A stretch of DNA of 64,000 nucleotides from assembly GCF_001578705.1 (NCBI RefSeq), contig NZ_KQ969037.1, positions 1,076,814-1,140,813 of the forward strand, written 5' to 3'. Below, in pieces: positions 56,135-64,000 of the stretch. The DNA is from Streptococcus oralis (GTDB taxonomy: Bacteria > Bacillota > Bacilli > Lactobacillales > Streptococcaceae). A model generated the notes under the pieces. The model saw only the letters and a list, made by a program, of their open reading frames with translations, was not told the DNA's origin and ran no database searches. Position 1 is the stretch's first letter. Each line of letters starts with the position of its first letter. The position numbers and the translations under genes are program-made.

Positions 56135-58240
56135 TTAGGCTTTTTCACGAATGACCAAAACGCCATCTTCCATATCTGCTTCCAAATGTTTGGCATCTAG
56201 ATGATCCAAGTGGAAGTCTGTCACCTTATCACGAATTTGTTGTTCAACCACGCGACGAAGAGGACGGACACCCATAACTTCGTCATAGCCTTCTTCTGTG
56301 ATAAAGTCCTTAGCTGCTTGGCTGACTTCCAAATCAATGTCTTTCTTAGCCAAGGTTTGGTTGACTTCAGCCAACATCAAGTCCACAATCTTAGAAAGGT
56401 CTTCCTTATTCAAGTGTGAAAACTCGATAACTGCATTAAAGCGGTTAAGGAATTCTGGACGGAAGTATGGTTTCAAACGATCCATTAATTCTGGCTTATC
56501 TGCATCTTCTGTCAAGTTAGCTTCATAGCCAAAGCCAGCATTTGATGTTGCGATAATGACAGTGTTCTTGAAGTTCACTGTATTGCCTTGACCATCAGTC
56601 AAACGACCATCATCCAAGACTTGGAGGAGAAGAGTAATCACTTGAGGATCAGCCTTTTCAATCTCGTCCAAGAGAATGATAGAGTATGGATTGCGACGAA
56701 CACGTTCTGTCAAGGTATTGCTATTGTCATCATACCCCACATAACCTGCTGTTGTACCGATCAACTTAGATACAGCTGTGCGGTCACTGTATTCAGACAT
56801 ATCCAAACGAATGATAGCATCCTTAGTTCCAAACATATCCAGTGCCAATTGCTTAGCAAGCTCGGTCTTACCAACCCCAGTTGGGCCTACAAAGAGGAAG
56901 CTACCGATTGGGCGATTGCCTTCATCAAATCCTGCACGGTTACGACGGATAGCACGAGCTACAGCTTCAACCGCCTTGTCTTGGCCGATAACCTTGTGTT
57001 CCAAACGATGAGCCATATCTTTCAAACGTTCGATGTCTGACGCCCCCATTTGTGACACTGGAATACCCGTCATTCGTTCCACAGATTCAGCCACATCGTT
57101 GATGCTAGCAGTCACTTTCATGTCTTCTGTGTGGTTTTCAACTTTTTTCTCCAATTCTGCAATACGTGTCTTAGCATTGAGAGCTGCTTCAAAGTCTTCT
57201 GCTTCAACTGCTTTTTCTTGCTTGTCTTTTTCTGCTTCAATTTCACGTTCAACAGCATGCACATCTGTTACAGGATGTTGAGCTGCCAAGTGAGCTGCCG
57301 TTACATCGACAAGGTCGATAGCCTTATCTGGCAAGCTACGTTGAGGAATGTATTGGATAGAATAATCCACTGCTGCTTTCAAAACTTCGTCTGGCAAGAT
57401 GACATTGTGGTGTTGTTGATAGAGGTCACGAATCCCTTGAAGGATTTTAAAAGTATCCTCTGCCGAAGGAGCATTGACCTTCACTTCGTTGAAACGACGA
57501 GCAAGAGCTGCATTTTTCAAGATGGTGTTACGGTATTCATCTTGAGTTGTCGCTCCAATAACAGTCAACTCACCACGAGAGAGAGCTGGTTTGAGAATAT
57601 CCGCAAGCCCCTTAGAACCACTGTCTCCACCAGTGCTACCAGCACCAAGAATTTGGTGAATTTCATCAAAGAAGAGGATAATATTTCCTGCTTCTTTCAC
57701 TTCATTGACTAAGTTTTGAACGTTTTCTTCAAAGCTACCACGGTATTGAGTACCAGCCTCAAGACCTGAGATATCAATAGAAATAATTTCCTTATTCTTA
57801 ATAGCAGCTGGAACATCTCCATTCACAATAGCTTGTGCTAGGCCTTCGACAACGGCTGTCTTACCAACACCTGCATCTCCGACAAGTACAGGATTGTTCT
57901 TGGTACGACGTGAGAGGATTTCAGATGTTTCTTGAATTTCCTTGTTTCGTCCGATAACAGGATCCAGCTTACCCTCACGAGCTTCTGCGGTCAAGTTTCG
58001 ACCTAGTTTAGCAAGGACACCGTCTTGTTTCATACCTGAAGCGTGTTGTTGCATTTGTCCATCAACTTCTGCATTTCCTGGCAATTGACCAGTTGCACGA
58101 TAATGAGCAAATTCCTCAGGTGTCACTTCACGTCCATTAATCAAGTAGCGACGATTTTCAGAACTATATCCTCGCATACCACCCATCAATTGGTTAAATA
58201 AATTATCCATGTTGTTAAAGTTATTAAAGTTGTTGTTCAT
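56135..58240 (-). CDS. clpL: ClpL, stress-induced HSP100 chaperone
   Basis: A 701-residue AAA+ disaggregase/chaperone. The N terminus is Asn/Met/Phe-rich ([17 protein letters not shown]) in place of a Clp-N domain. Two AAA+ modules follow: [10 protein letters not shown] (near 122) with Walker [10 protein letters not shown], then [11 protein letters not shown] (near 450) with ILLDEIEKA, and a coiled-coil middle region between. The C-terminal D2-small domain has [11 protein letters not shown]. ClpL aids heat and penicillin tolerance. The ATG at 58240 is favoured over 58246: GAGG is 8 nt away rather than 2, and it gives the usual 701 residues. Controlled by CtsR. Confidence 0.95.
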   Translation of the reverse strand: MNNNFNNFNNMDNLFNQLMGGMRGYSSENRRYLINGREVTPEEFAHYRATGQLPGNAEVDGQMQQHASGMKQDGVLAKLGRNLTAEAREGKLDPVIGRNKEIQETSEILSRRTKNNPVLVGDAGVGKTAVVEGLAQAIVNGDVPAAIKNKEIISIDISGLEAGTQYRGSFEENVQNLVNEVKEAGNIILFFDEIHQILGAGSTGGDSGSKGLADILKPALSRGELTVIGATTQDEYRNTILKNAALARRFNEVKVNAPSAEDTFKILQGIRDLYQQHHNVILPDEVLKAAVDYSIQYIPQRSLPDKAIDLVDVTAAHLAAQHPVTDVHAVEREIEAEKDKQEKAVEAEDFEAALNAKTRIAELEKKVENHTEDMKVTASINDVAESVERMTGIPVSQMGASDIERLKDMAHRLEHKVIGQDKAVEAVARAIRRNRAGFDEGNRPIGSFLFVGPTGVGKTELAKQLALDMFGTKDAIIRLDMSEYSDRTAVSKLIGTTAGYVGYDDNSNTLTERVRRNPYSIILLDEIEKADPQVITLLLQVLDDGRLTDGQGNTVNFKNTVIIATSNAGFGYEANLTEDADKPELMDRLKPYFRPEFLNRFNAVIEFSHLNKEDLSKIVDLMLAEVNQTLAKKDIDLEVSQAAKDFITEEGYDEVMGVRPLRRVVEQQIRDKVTDFHLDHLDAKHLEADMEDGVLVIREKA

Positions 58241-58323
58241 ATTCATTACCTCGTTTATTGTTAATTATTTGCGATCTCTGATATTGACTATCTTTGACCT
58301 TTGTTTTAAAAATTTTAGACTAG

Positions 58324-58413
58324 CTAACTAGCTATCCTACGTATAATTTCTGGTTTTTCTTTTTTAAATAAGCCTTTTATCATCTTCTTTTCAAAGTCTG
58401 TTAGATTAAACAT
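58324..58413 (-). CDS. Small 29-codon ORF in the clpL leader
   Basis: A short reading frame, MFNLTDFEKKMIKGLFKKEK then PEIIRRIAS, in the roughly 260-nt untranslated leader of clpL. GAGG and GGGG stretches lie 3-8 nt before its ATG, a credible ribosome site. The peptide is basic and amphipathic (many Lys and hydrophobics). Not recognised. It may be translated as a small protein or leader peptide, or be chance. Confidence 0.4.
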   Translation of the reverse strand: MFNLTDFEKKMIKGLFKKEKPEIIRRIAS

Positions 58414-58508
58414 AGGCCTCACCCCTTTCTCGGGATTCTATACCTCATTCTCAAAGACTAATTCGTTGAAAATGAGCTTTCTAAGGAATTCATTTTCCTT
58501 ATGTTTCT

Positions 58509-58537
58509 ACTATATCACATTGATCAGTAAAAGTCAA
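58509..58537 (-). promoter_or_regulatory. Promoter of clpL
   Basis: Minus strand TTGACT (58532-58537), 17-bp spacer, TATAGT (58509-58514) with an extended TG. The transcript would carry a leader of about 260 nt before clpL. Confidence 0.8.
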
Positions 58538-58543
58538 TAAATT

Positions 58544-58560
58544 TTTGACCAATTTTGACT
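58544..58560 (-). promoter_or_regulatory. CtsR operator of clpL
   Basis: Minus strand AGTCAAA-ATT-GGTCAAA, a perfect direct heptad repeat with 3-nt spacer, 6 bp upstream of the -35. Matches the CtsR consensus and predicts heat-shock derepression. Confidence 0.9.
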
Positions 58561-58586
58561 ATTTTTTAAAAAATTTTTAAGCACAC

Positions 58587-58614
58587 AAAAAGCCAGTCAT
58601 ATCGACTGGCTTTT
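58587..58614 (-). terminator. Intrinsic terminator of pflB
   Basis: AAAAGCCAGTC, short loop, GACTGGCTTTT, 18 nt after the pflB stop. Confidence 0.85.
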
Positions 58615-58632
58615 CTCTATTCCAATTGAATC

Positions 58633-60948
58633 TTAGCTCAATGCGTCATCCATTGAAAGAACTTCGTGGAAGACACGTTGTGTCAATTCAGTTTTTTGTT
58701 CTGGTGTGAGGTATTTAGTGTTTACACAGTATCCAGAGATACGAACGATTACGTCTTCACCTGACATGATCTTTTCGTAAACATCGTTCAAGTCCATAAC
58801 GTTCAAGTTAACGTGTTGTCCACCGTTTTCGAAGTAACCATCAAGGATCGTTACCAAGTTATCCACTTGTTCGTCACGAGTCTTACCAAGAGCACGTGGA
58901 GAAACTTGAGTTGTCAATGAGATACCGTCAGCTGCGTAACCAAAGTCAAGGCTAGCAAGTGAGTTCAAGTTTTGCAACCATCCACCTTTAGCTTTGTTAG
59001 AAGGGTTAGCACCTGGTGAGAAGAATTCAAGTTTAGACAAGTTCACAGAACCATCTTCGTTGAGGTATACACCTTTGTGGACTGGTGAGTTACCAGTTTG
59101 TTTAGAGTAAGCAACGTTAGATGTGATTGTCAAAAGTGATACTGTAGCTTCTGCGTCTTTGTAAAGTTTGTGGCTACGTAGACGAGTTGTGTAAGCTTCA
59201 ATCAACCATTCTGCCAATTCGTTTGAACGTGGGTCATCTTCACCCCAACGTGGGTATTCACCGATTGTTTCGTAATCGTAGATGTAACCATCTTCATCAC
59301 GGATTGGTTTAACAGTAGCGTATTTAATCGCTGACAATGTATCAACAGTGTTAGCAAATCCACAGATACCGAATCCCATGTTAGCACGTTGTTTAGTTGG
59401 CAAGAAGGCCATTTGAACAGCTTCGTAGTTGTACTTGTCAGTCATGTAGTGGATGATGTTCAAAGCATCTACGTAAGTGTCAGTCAACCAGTCAAGAGAT
59501 TTTTCAAAGTTCGCTTTAACTGATTCGAATTCAAGAACTTCGTCACGGATAGGATCGATGTCAAATACTTTGTAGTCTTTGTGAACATCGTCGTAACCAC
59601 CGTTCAAACCAGTAAGAAGAGCTTTCAAAACGTTTACACGAGCACCGAAGTACTGGATGTTGTGGCGTTGATCTTCGTTTTCTGGGTCAAGTGGTGACAC
59701 ACAGCATGAGATACAGCTCATTTCTCCGTATCCGTCTTTAGCCATTGTTGTTACACCTTCGTATTGGATAGAAGAGTGTTTGTGGCTCATGTGCATACAA
59801 TAGCGACGGAAGTTGTATGGCAATTTGTCAGTCCAAAGAACTGTCAAGTTTGGCTCTGGAGAGTTACCGATGTTGTCAAGAGTGTTCAAGAAACGGTAGT
59901 CCATCTTAGTAACACGGTGACGACCGTCGTTACCCATACCAGCCATAGAAGTTGTGATGAAAGTTGGGTCACCTGAGTACAATTGGTCATAAGCTTTTGT
60001 ACGAGCAAATTTAACTGTACGAAGTTTCATAACGAAATCATCAACAAATTCTTGGATTTCTGATTCAGTAAATGTACCACGAGCAAGGTCACGTTCTGCA
60101 AAGATATCAAGTACGATTGGCACACGTCCTAGAGATGTAGCAGCACCGTTGATAACACGGCAGACAGCCATGAAGGCGATGTTAACCCATTGGATCGCTT
60201 CTTTCGTGTTCATCGCTGGTTTGCGGACATCAACTCCGTAAAGGTCACCCAAGCGAACAACTTGTTGCAATGCTTGGTATTGAAGGTTTACTTCTTCACG
60301 AAGACGGATTGTTTCTTCGTCAATTTCTTTGATTGCATTCCAGTCGTTTACTTTTTCTTGCATCAAGTAGTCTGCACCGTAAAGAGCAAGACGTGCGTAA
60401 ACACCGATGATACGTCCACGTGAGTAGGCATCTGGTAGACCAGTTACAGTGTGAGCGTGACGAGCACGACGAATGTTTGAAGTGTAGGCACGGAAGATAC
60501 CGTCGTTAACTGTTGTTACGTATTTAGTAAAGATTTCGTGAACAGCTGGGTCTGGTTCGTATCCATTTTCTTTCAAAGTAGTTTCAGCCATACGGATACC
60601 ACCTTTTGGCATGAAGTTCAATTTGAAGAGTTCATCGTTTTGGATACCAAAGATCAATTCGTTTTCTTTGTCGATAAATCCAGCAGGAATATCAGCAATA
60701 GATGTTGGACGAGTGTCCATTGGGAAACGAGTTTCTTCGTAGTGTGCCTTAGTTTCTTCTACAATCTTTTTGATGTGAAGTGAACGTTCTGTTGGTCCAG
60801 CAAGGAAACTTTCATCTCCATCGTAAGGTGTGTAGTTAGCTTGAACGAAGCGAGAAATACTTGCTTTTTCTTTCCAATCTACGCCTTTGAAGCCTTCCCA
60901 AGCTTTGTCAAAAATGTCTTGTGCTTCAACAACTGTCTTAACAACCAT
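58633..60948 (-). CDS. pflB: PflB, pyruvate formate-lyase
   Basis: A 771-residue glycyl-radical enzyme converting pyruvate and CoA to formate and acetyl-CoA in anaerobic mixed-acid fermentation. The active-site cysteine pair is in [11 protein letters not shown] (near 415) and the radical glycine in VRISGYCVN (near 746). The PFL N-terminal domain starts [18 protein letters not shown]. The start at 60948 follows GAGG by 8 nt; an in-frame codon at 60984 is outside the usual N terminus. It stands alone with its own promoter and terminator. The radical is installed by PflA, which is not in this window. Confidence 0.96.
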   Translation of the reverse strand: MVVKTVVEAQDIFDKAWEGFKGVDWKEKASISRFVQANYTPYDGDESFLAGPTERSLHIKKIVEETKAHYEETRFPMDTRPTSIADIPAGFIDKENELIFGIQNDELFKLNFMPKGGIRMAETTLKENGYEPDPAVHEIFTKYVTTVNDGIFRAYTSNIRRARHAHTVTGLPDAYSRGRIIGVYARLALYGADYLMQEKVNDWNAIKEIDEETIRLREEVNLQYQALQQVVRLGDLYGVDVRKPAMNTKEAIQWVNIAFMAVCRVINGAATSLGRVPIVLDIFAERDLARGTFTESEIQEFVDDFVMKLRTVKFARTKAYDQLYSGDPTFITTSMAGMGNDGRHRVTKMDYRFLNTLDNIGNSPEPNLTVLWTDKLPYNFRRYCMHMSHKHSSIQYEGVTTMAKDGYGEMSCISCCVSPLDPENEDQRHNIQYFGARVNVLKALLTGLNGGYDDVHKDYKVFDIDPIRDEVLEFESVKANFEKSLDWLTDTYVDALNIIHYMTDKYNYEAVQMAFLPTKQRANMGFGICGFANTVDTLSAIKYATVKPIRDEDGYIYDYETIGEYPRWGEDDPRSNELAEWLIEAYTTRLRSHKLYKDAEATVSLLTITSNVAYSKQTGNSPVHKGVYLNEDGSVNLSKLEFFSPGANPSNKAKGGWLQNLNSLASLDFGYAADGISLTTQVSPRALGKTRDEQVDNLVTILDGYFENGGQHVNLNVMDLNDVYEKIMSGEDVIVRISGYCVNTKYLTPEQKTELTQRVFHEVLSMDDALS

Positions 60949-60973
60949 GTTAATGTCCTCATTTTTCTTTCTA

Positions 60974-60991
60974 GTAACAGTCATCTGTTAC
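60974..60991 (-). promoter_or_regulatory. Inverted repeat in the pflB leader
   Basis: GTAACAG-TCAT-CTGTTAC, a perfect 7-bp palindrome with 4-nt loop, between the -10 and the start codon. It could be an mRNA hairpin or an operator; it does not match the Rex site. Confidence 0.5.
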
Positions 60992-61003
60992 ATTCATGAG
61001 ACC

Positions 61004-61012
61004 AGTATACCA
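61004..61012 (-). promoter_or_regulatory. Extended -10 promoter of pflB
   Basis: Minus strand TGGTATACT, 56 bp upstream of the start codon; the -35 is weak (TTGTTG at 18 bp). Confidence 0.6.
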
Positions 61013-61147
61013 TACAGTAACCGATTTCAACAAGCGAAAAAAGGCTTTTTCATCACTTTCTTTTCTAATACAGTCTGTTTATCGGCGCAATCTGTGTTAT
61101 ATATTTGAAAGAATGAGTGCTCTTTTCCATTTTTTCAGAAAAAAAGG

Positions 61148-61153
61148 TATAAT
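61148..61153 (+). promoter_or_regulatory. -10 element of dinB
   Basis: TATAAT 31 bp upstream of the dinB ATG; preceded by an A-rich tract with no clear -35. Confidence 0.5.
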
Positions 61154-61184
61154 GAATAAAAAATGACATTAGAAAGGAAGCAAA

Positions 61185-62246
61185 ATGCTCATATTTCCAT
61201 TGATTAATGATTTGTCCAGAAAAATCATCCATATCGACATGGATGCCTTTTTTGCTGCGGTGGAAATAAGAGACAATCCTAAGTTAAAAGGAAAACCTGT
61301 TATCATTGGGAGCGACCCCAGACAAACTGGCGGACGGGGAGTTGTGTCTACTTGTAGCTACGAGGCGCGAGCCTTTGGCATTCACTCTGCCATGAGTTCT
61401 AAAGAAGCTTATGAGCGTTGTCCTCAGGCCATCTTTATCTCGGGAAATTATGAAAAATACAAAACTGTGGGACTTCAGATTCGAGCTATTTTTAAACGCT
61501 ATACTGATTTGATTGAACCTATGAGTATTGACGAAGCCTACTTGGATGTAACCGAAAATAAACTTGGTATCAAGTCGGCAGTCAAAATAGCTCGTCTCAT
61601 CCAACAAGATATCTGGCAGGAACTACACTTAACTGCTTCTGCTGGTGTTTCTTACAATAAATTTTTAGCTAAAATGGCCAGTGATTATCAGAAGCCCCAT
61701 GGTTTAACAGTGATTCTACCTGACCAAGCCCAAGAATTTCTCAAACAAATGGATATTGCTAAATTTCATGGAGTGGGCAAGAAAACAGTGGAAAGGCTTC
61801 ATGAAATGGGCATTTATACTGGTGCAGACTTATTGAAGGTCTCTGAAATCACTTTGATTGATCGCTTTGGCAGACTTGGTTTTGACCTGTATCGAAAGGC
61901 TCGTGGTATTCACAATTCTCCAGTCAAATCCAATCGGATTCGTAAGTCCATTGGCAAGGAGAAAACCTATGGAAAGATCCTACAAGTAGAAGAAGATATT
62001 AAAAAAGAGCTGACTCTTCTCTCTGAAAAAGTTGCTCTCAATCTCAGTAAACAAGACAAAACTGGAAAAATCATTATCCTAAAGATTCGTTACGCTGATT
62101 TCTCCACTCTAACTAGACGAAAAAGCCTTCCACAAGCAACACAGGACGCTAGTCAGATTTCTCAAACTGCCCTTCAACTCTACGAAGAACTAACTGAAAA
62201 AGAGAAAGGCGTTCGTCTACTAGGAATTACAGTGACAGGATTTTAA
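61185..62246 (+). CDS. dinB: DNA polymerase IV (DinB, Y family)
   Basis: A 353-residue translesion polymerase. Palm motifs [14 protein letters not shown] (metal-binding Asp) and [10 protein letters not shown] (catalytic Asp-Glu) are present; [10 protein letters not shown] is the helix-hairpin-helix of the thumb; the little-finger domain ends the protein. It ends in a GITVTGF tail without an obvious C-terminal clamp-binding peptide. AGGA precedes the ATG by 7 nt. Divergent from pflB and convergent with uppP, as in pneumococcus. Confidence 0.94.
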   Translation: MLIFPLINDLSRKIIHIDMDAFFAAVEIRDNPKLKGKPVIIGSDPRQTGGRGVVSTCSYEARAFGIHSAMSSKEAYERCPQAIFISGNYEKYKTVGLQIRAIFKRYTDLIEPMSIDEAYLDVTENKLGIKSAVKIARLIQQDIWQELHLTASAGVSYNKFLAKMASDYQKPHGLTVILPDQAQEFLKQMDIAKFHGVGKKTVERLHEMGIYTGADLLKVSEITLIDRFGRLGFDLYRKARGIHNSPVKSNRIRKSIGKEKTYGKILQVEEDIKKELTLLSEKVALNLSKQDKTGKIIILKIRYADFSTLTRRKSLPQATQDASQISQTALQLYEELTEKEKGVRLLGITVTGF

Positions 62247-62276
62247 AAAGCTTGAAGGGAGATTCCTTCAAGCTTT
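62247..62276. terminator. Bidirectional terminator between dinB and uppP
   Basis: AAAGCTTGAAGG, loop, CCTTCAAGCTTTT, immediately after the dinB stop and 4 nt before the uppP stop. Confidence 0.85.
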
Positions 62277-62279
62277 TGC

Positions 62280-63125
62280 TTATACAAACAAACGCACAAA
62301 ACTATAAAGCAACAAGACGCTACCGAGTACGATACGGTATTTACCAAAGAGTGTAAAGTCGTGTTTCTTCACATAGCTGGTCAAGAAACGAATGGCAACC
62401 ATGCTGACTGCAAAAGCAACACCCATAGCTACCAAGAGCAAGAATAATTGCCCAAAACTCAAGAGTTGACCTGCTTTAATAAATTTGAAAATCTTTAAAG
62501 CACTAGCTCCGAACATGACAGGAATCCCGAGATAGAAGGTAAACTCTGTTACGACAGAGCGACTTGTTCCATTCAACAAACCACCAACGATAGTAGCACC
62601 GGAACGGCTCGTTCCTGGGAAGAGGGCGAGGACTTGGAAGAGTCCAATGTAAAGAGCTGTTTTATAAGGCAACTTGTCTAGCTCTGTTACTGTTGGTTCA
62701 ATGGCTTGCGCCTTATTTCGTTTTTCAAGATAGATAAAGGCAACACCATAGATAATCAACATAATGGCAACCGAAACCATGTTATGGAAGTTGGCATCAA
62801 ACCAATCATCTAGTTTAAAGACCAATAGCAAAGGCAAGGTTGCAACGAAGACTTTTGACCACAATTGCCAAGTTCTACGAACTTCGACCTTGTTTTTACC
62901 AGGTTTGAAGGGATTGAGCTTGTTAAAGTAAATGACCATAACTGCTAAAATAGCGCCAAGCTGAATGACAACATTAAACATGGACATGAAGGCTTCATTT
63001 TGGTCCTTGTATTGGACAAATTCTTCCACCAAGATCAAGTGTCCTGTACTTGAAATGGGCAACCATTCTGTAATTCCTTCAACAATCCCAAAAAAGATTG
63101 ACTTCAAAATTTCAATAAAATACAT
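62280..63125 (-). CDS. uppP: UppP (BacA), undecaprenyl-diphosphatase
   Basis: A 281-residue membrane enzyme with about eight helices that recycles undecaprenyl diphosphate to the monophosphate carrier used for peptidoglycan and capsule synthesis. Family motifs [15 protein letters not shown] (residue 16 on) and [10 protein letters not shown] (near 171) form the active site. Raised expression gives bacitracin tolerance in many bacteria. Length is normal. Confidence 0.95.
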   Translation of the reverse strand: MYFIEILKSIFFGIVEGITEWLPISSTGHLILVEEFVQYKDQNEAFMSMFNVVIQLGAILAVMVIYFNKLNPFKPGKNKVEVRRTWQLWSKVFVATLPLLLVFKLDDWFDANFHNMVSVAIMLIIYGVAFIYLEKRNKAQAIEPTVTELDKLPYKTALYIGLFQVLALFPGTSRSGATIVGGLLNGTSRSVVTEFTFYLGIPVMFGASALKIFKFIKAGQLLSFGQLFLLLVAMGVAFAVSMVAIRFLTSYVKKHDFTLFGKYRIVLGSVLLLYSFVRLFV

Positions 63126-63184
63126 ACATTACTCCTTTTTCTGTCCTCTATTATAGCATAATTTCGGATGTTGCGATAGATTTT

Positions 63185-64000
63185 TTAGAAGGCGCCGATG
63201 CTACCACCGCCTCCGCCTCCTGAGAATCCTCCACCTGAAGAACCACTTCCAGAAGATACAGAGTAATTGCTAGCTGTATTTGCAATACTAGCATAGTGAC
63301 TCATTTGAGCAGTTGAATGATAAAACATACTGTGCCAGCCATAAGCTACGTAAAGATTGATATCTGGGTTCTCGACCTGAATCTGATAAGATTTCATCAA
63401 ACGACTCACCTTGTCCGCATAACCAAATAAAGTAGCATAGACAAGGAGACGATTCCAAAGAACGATACTTTCTAATTCTGCCTTGTCTAGGTGAGCGATA
63501 TCGCGAAGCATGTTTTCAAAACTAGTCCAGAGATAGTACGCTTCTAACCCTTCTTCATTTAAAACACCATCACGAGTATCAAATCGGGTCGTCCAATAAT
63601 AGACGGCAGCTAACAGCAAGCCTGCAAATCCAAGGATAAGAAGTGGCAGAGAAAGATACCCGTGGGCATCCAAACTATACAAAAACCAGCCAAAACCAAC
63701 GAAAGCAGGTAAAATCGTAAAGACACCTATCGTCAATCTCAGGATTTTTTCTCCATTACTCAGTGGACGATAATAAGCTGGAAGTTGCAAAGAGGATACC
63801 CGCTTTCTCACCCCATCCTGCATCTGCTTCAGAGCTTGCTCAAAAGACGACTTAAGCTTACGTCCTGTTTTCTGAATCCGTTTTTCATCAGCTGCTTTTG
63901 CACCTTGGTAAAGACTAGTTGACACTTGGTAATCTGCAAACAAGTCTGAAACAAGTACTTCTTCTCTTCCTGAAAAGGCCAAATTAAGGCAATCTTTTTC
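63185..64000 (-). CDS. DUF2207 family membrane protein, C-terminal part
   Basis: The frame is open to the window edge, so the N terminus is missing; 271 residues are seen. Two or three hydrophobic helices (GVFTILPAFVGFGWFL, LILGFAGLLLAAVYY) sit in the middle, then a soluble region with LWNRLLVYATLFGYADKV, and a Ser/Gly-rich tail ending in a poly-Gly run and SIGAF, typical of DUF2207 (YciQ-like) proteins. Function unknown. Confidence 0.8.
   Translation of the reverse strand, partial: EKDCLNLAFSGREEVLVSDLFADYQVSTSLYQGAKAADEKRIQKTGRKLKSSFEQALKQMQDGVRKRVSSLQLPAYYRPLSNGEKILRLTIGVFTILPAFVGFGWFLYSLDAHGYLSLPLLILGFAGLLLAAVYYWTTRFDTRDGVLNEEGLEAYYLWTSFENMLRDIAHLDKAELESIVLWNRLLVYATLFGYADKVSRLMKSYQIQVENPDINLYVAYGWHSMFYHSTAQMSHYASIANTASNYSVSSGSGSSGGGFSGGGGGGSIGAF

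Noticed and set aside
56588-57040. Plus-strand frame of 150 codons opposite clpL
   Set aside because: It is antisense to the second AAA+ module of an intact clpL and shows no recognisable family.

Overview
The window comes from a Mitis-group Streptococcus (S. mitis / S. oralis / S. infantis / S. pneumoniae relatives). The evidence is AT-rich low-GC DNA, YSIRK signal peptides with LPxTG anchors, Ali/Ami peptide-binding lipoproteins, MapZ, GpsB and PBP1a, and ClpL, LuxS and AliA proteins that match my memory of the pneumococcal ones almost residue for residue. The species cannot be fixed from sequence reading alone.

Layout, left to right. (1) 1-6235: division and cell-wall block: mapZ (cut by the window edge), an rlmL-type rRNA methyltransferase, rnpB (RNase P RNA), gpsB and a UPF0398 gene on the minus strand, then recU-pbp1a divergent on the plus strand. 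(2) 6409-21253: two giant sortase-anchored glycan-degrading proteins: a 2743-residue GH20 + GH84 N-acetylglucosaminidase and a 2146-residue GH101 endo-alpha-GalNAcase with a trypsin-like serine protease built into its N terminus. Each has a cre-like site upstream. (3) 21537-23522: aliA behind a consensus promoter and a CodY-box-like site. (4) 23606-24522: truncated ISL3-family and IS30-family transposase remains. (5) 24561-43555: a complete Wzx/Wzy-type capsule locus read right to left: wzg-wzh-wzd-wze, initial transferase, five GT4 glycosyltransferases, wzy, wzx, and genes for UDP-ManNAcA (mnaB, mnaA) and UDP-L-FucNAc (fnlABC). The gene content resembles the pneumococcal serogroup 12 family. 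(6) 43740-47816: two more Ali-type lipoproteins. (7) 47986-51233: dexB and a DUF1846 gene. (8) 51369-55297: an ABC exporter plus two-component system, a self-contained sense-and-respond cassette of lantibiotic-resistance type with direct repeats at its promoter. (9) 55593-64000: luxS, clpL (CtsR-regulated), pflB, dinB, uppP and a partial DUF2207 gene.

How it fits together. From mapZ to luxS the order follows the pneumococcal chromosome (clpL-luxS-DUF1846-dexB-cps-aliA-GH101-pbp1a-recU-gpsB-rlmL-mapZ) in reverse complement, with three additions: the GH20/GH84 gene, the aliC/aliD-like pair, and the ABC/two-component cassette. To the right of clpL the order breaks: pflB-dinB-uppP lie elsewhere in pneumococcus, and pbp2x-mraY, its usual neighbours there, are absent. 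The surface proteins would strip mucin-type O-glycans and GlcNAc-containing glycans from host glycoproteins, the Ali lipoproteins would scavenge peptides, and the CcpA-type and CodY-type sites link these functions to carbon and amino-acid supply.
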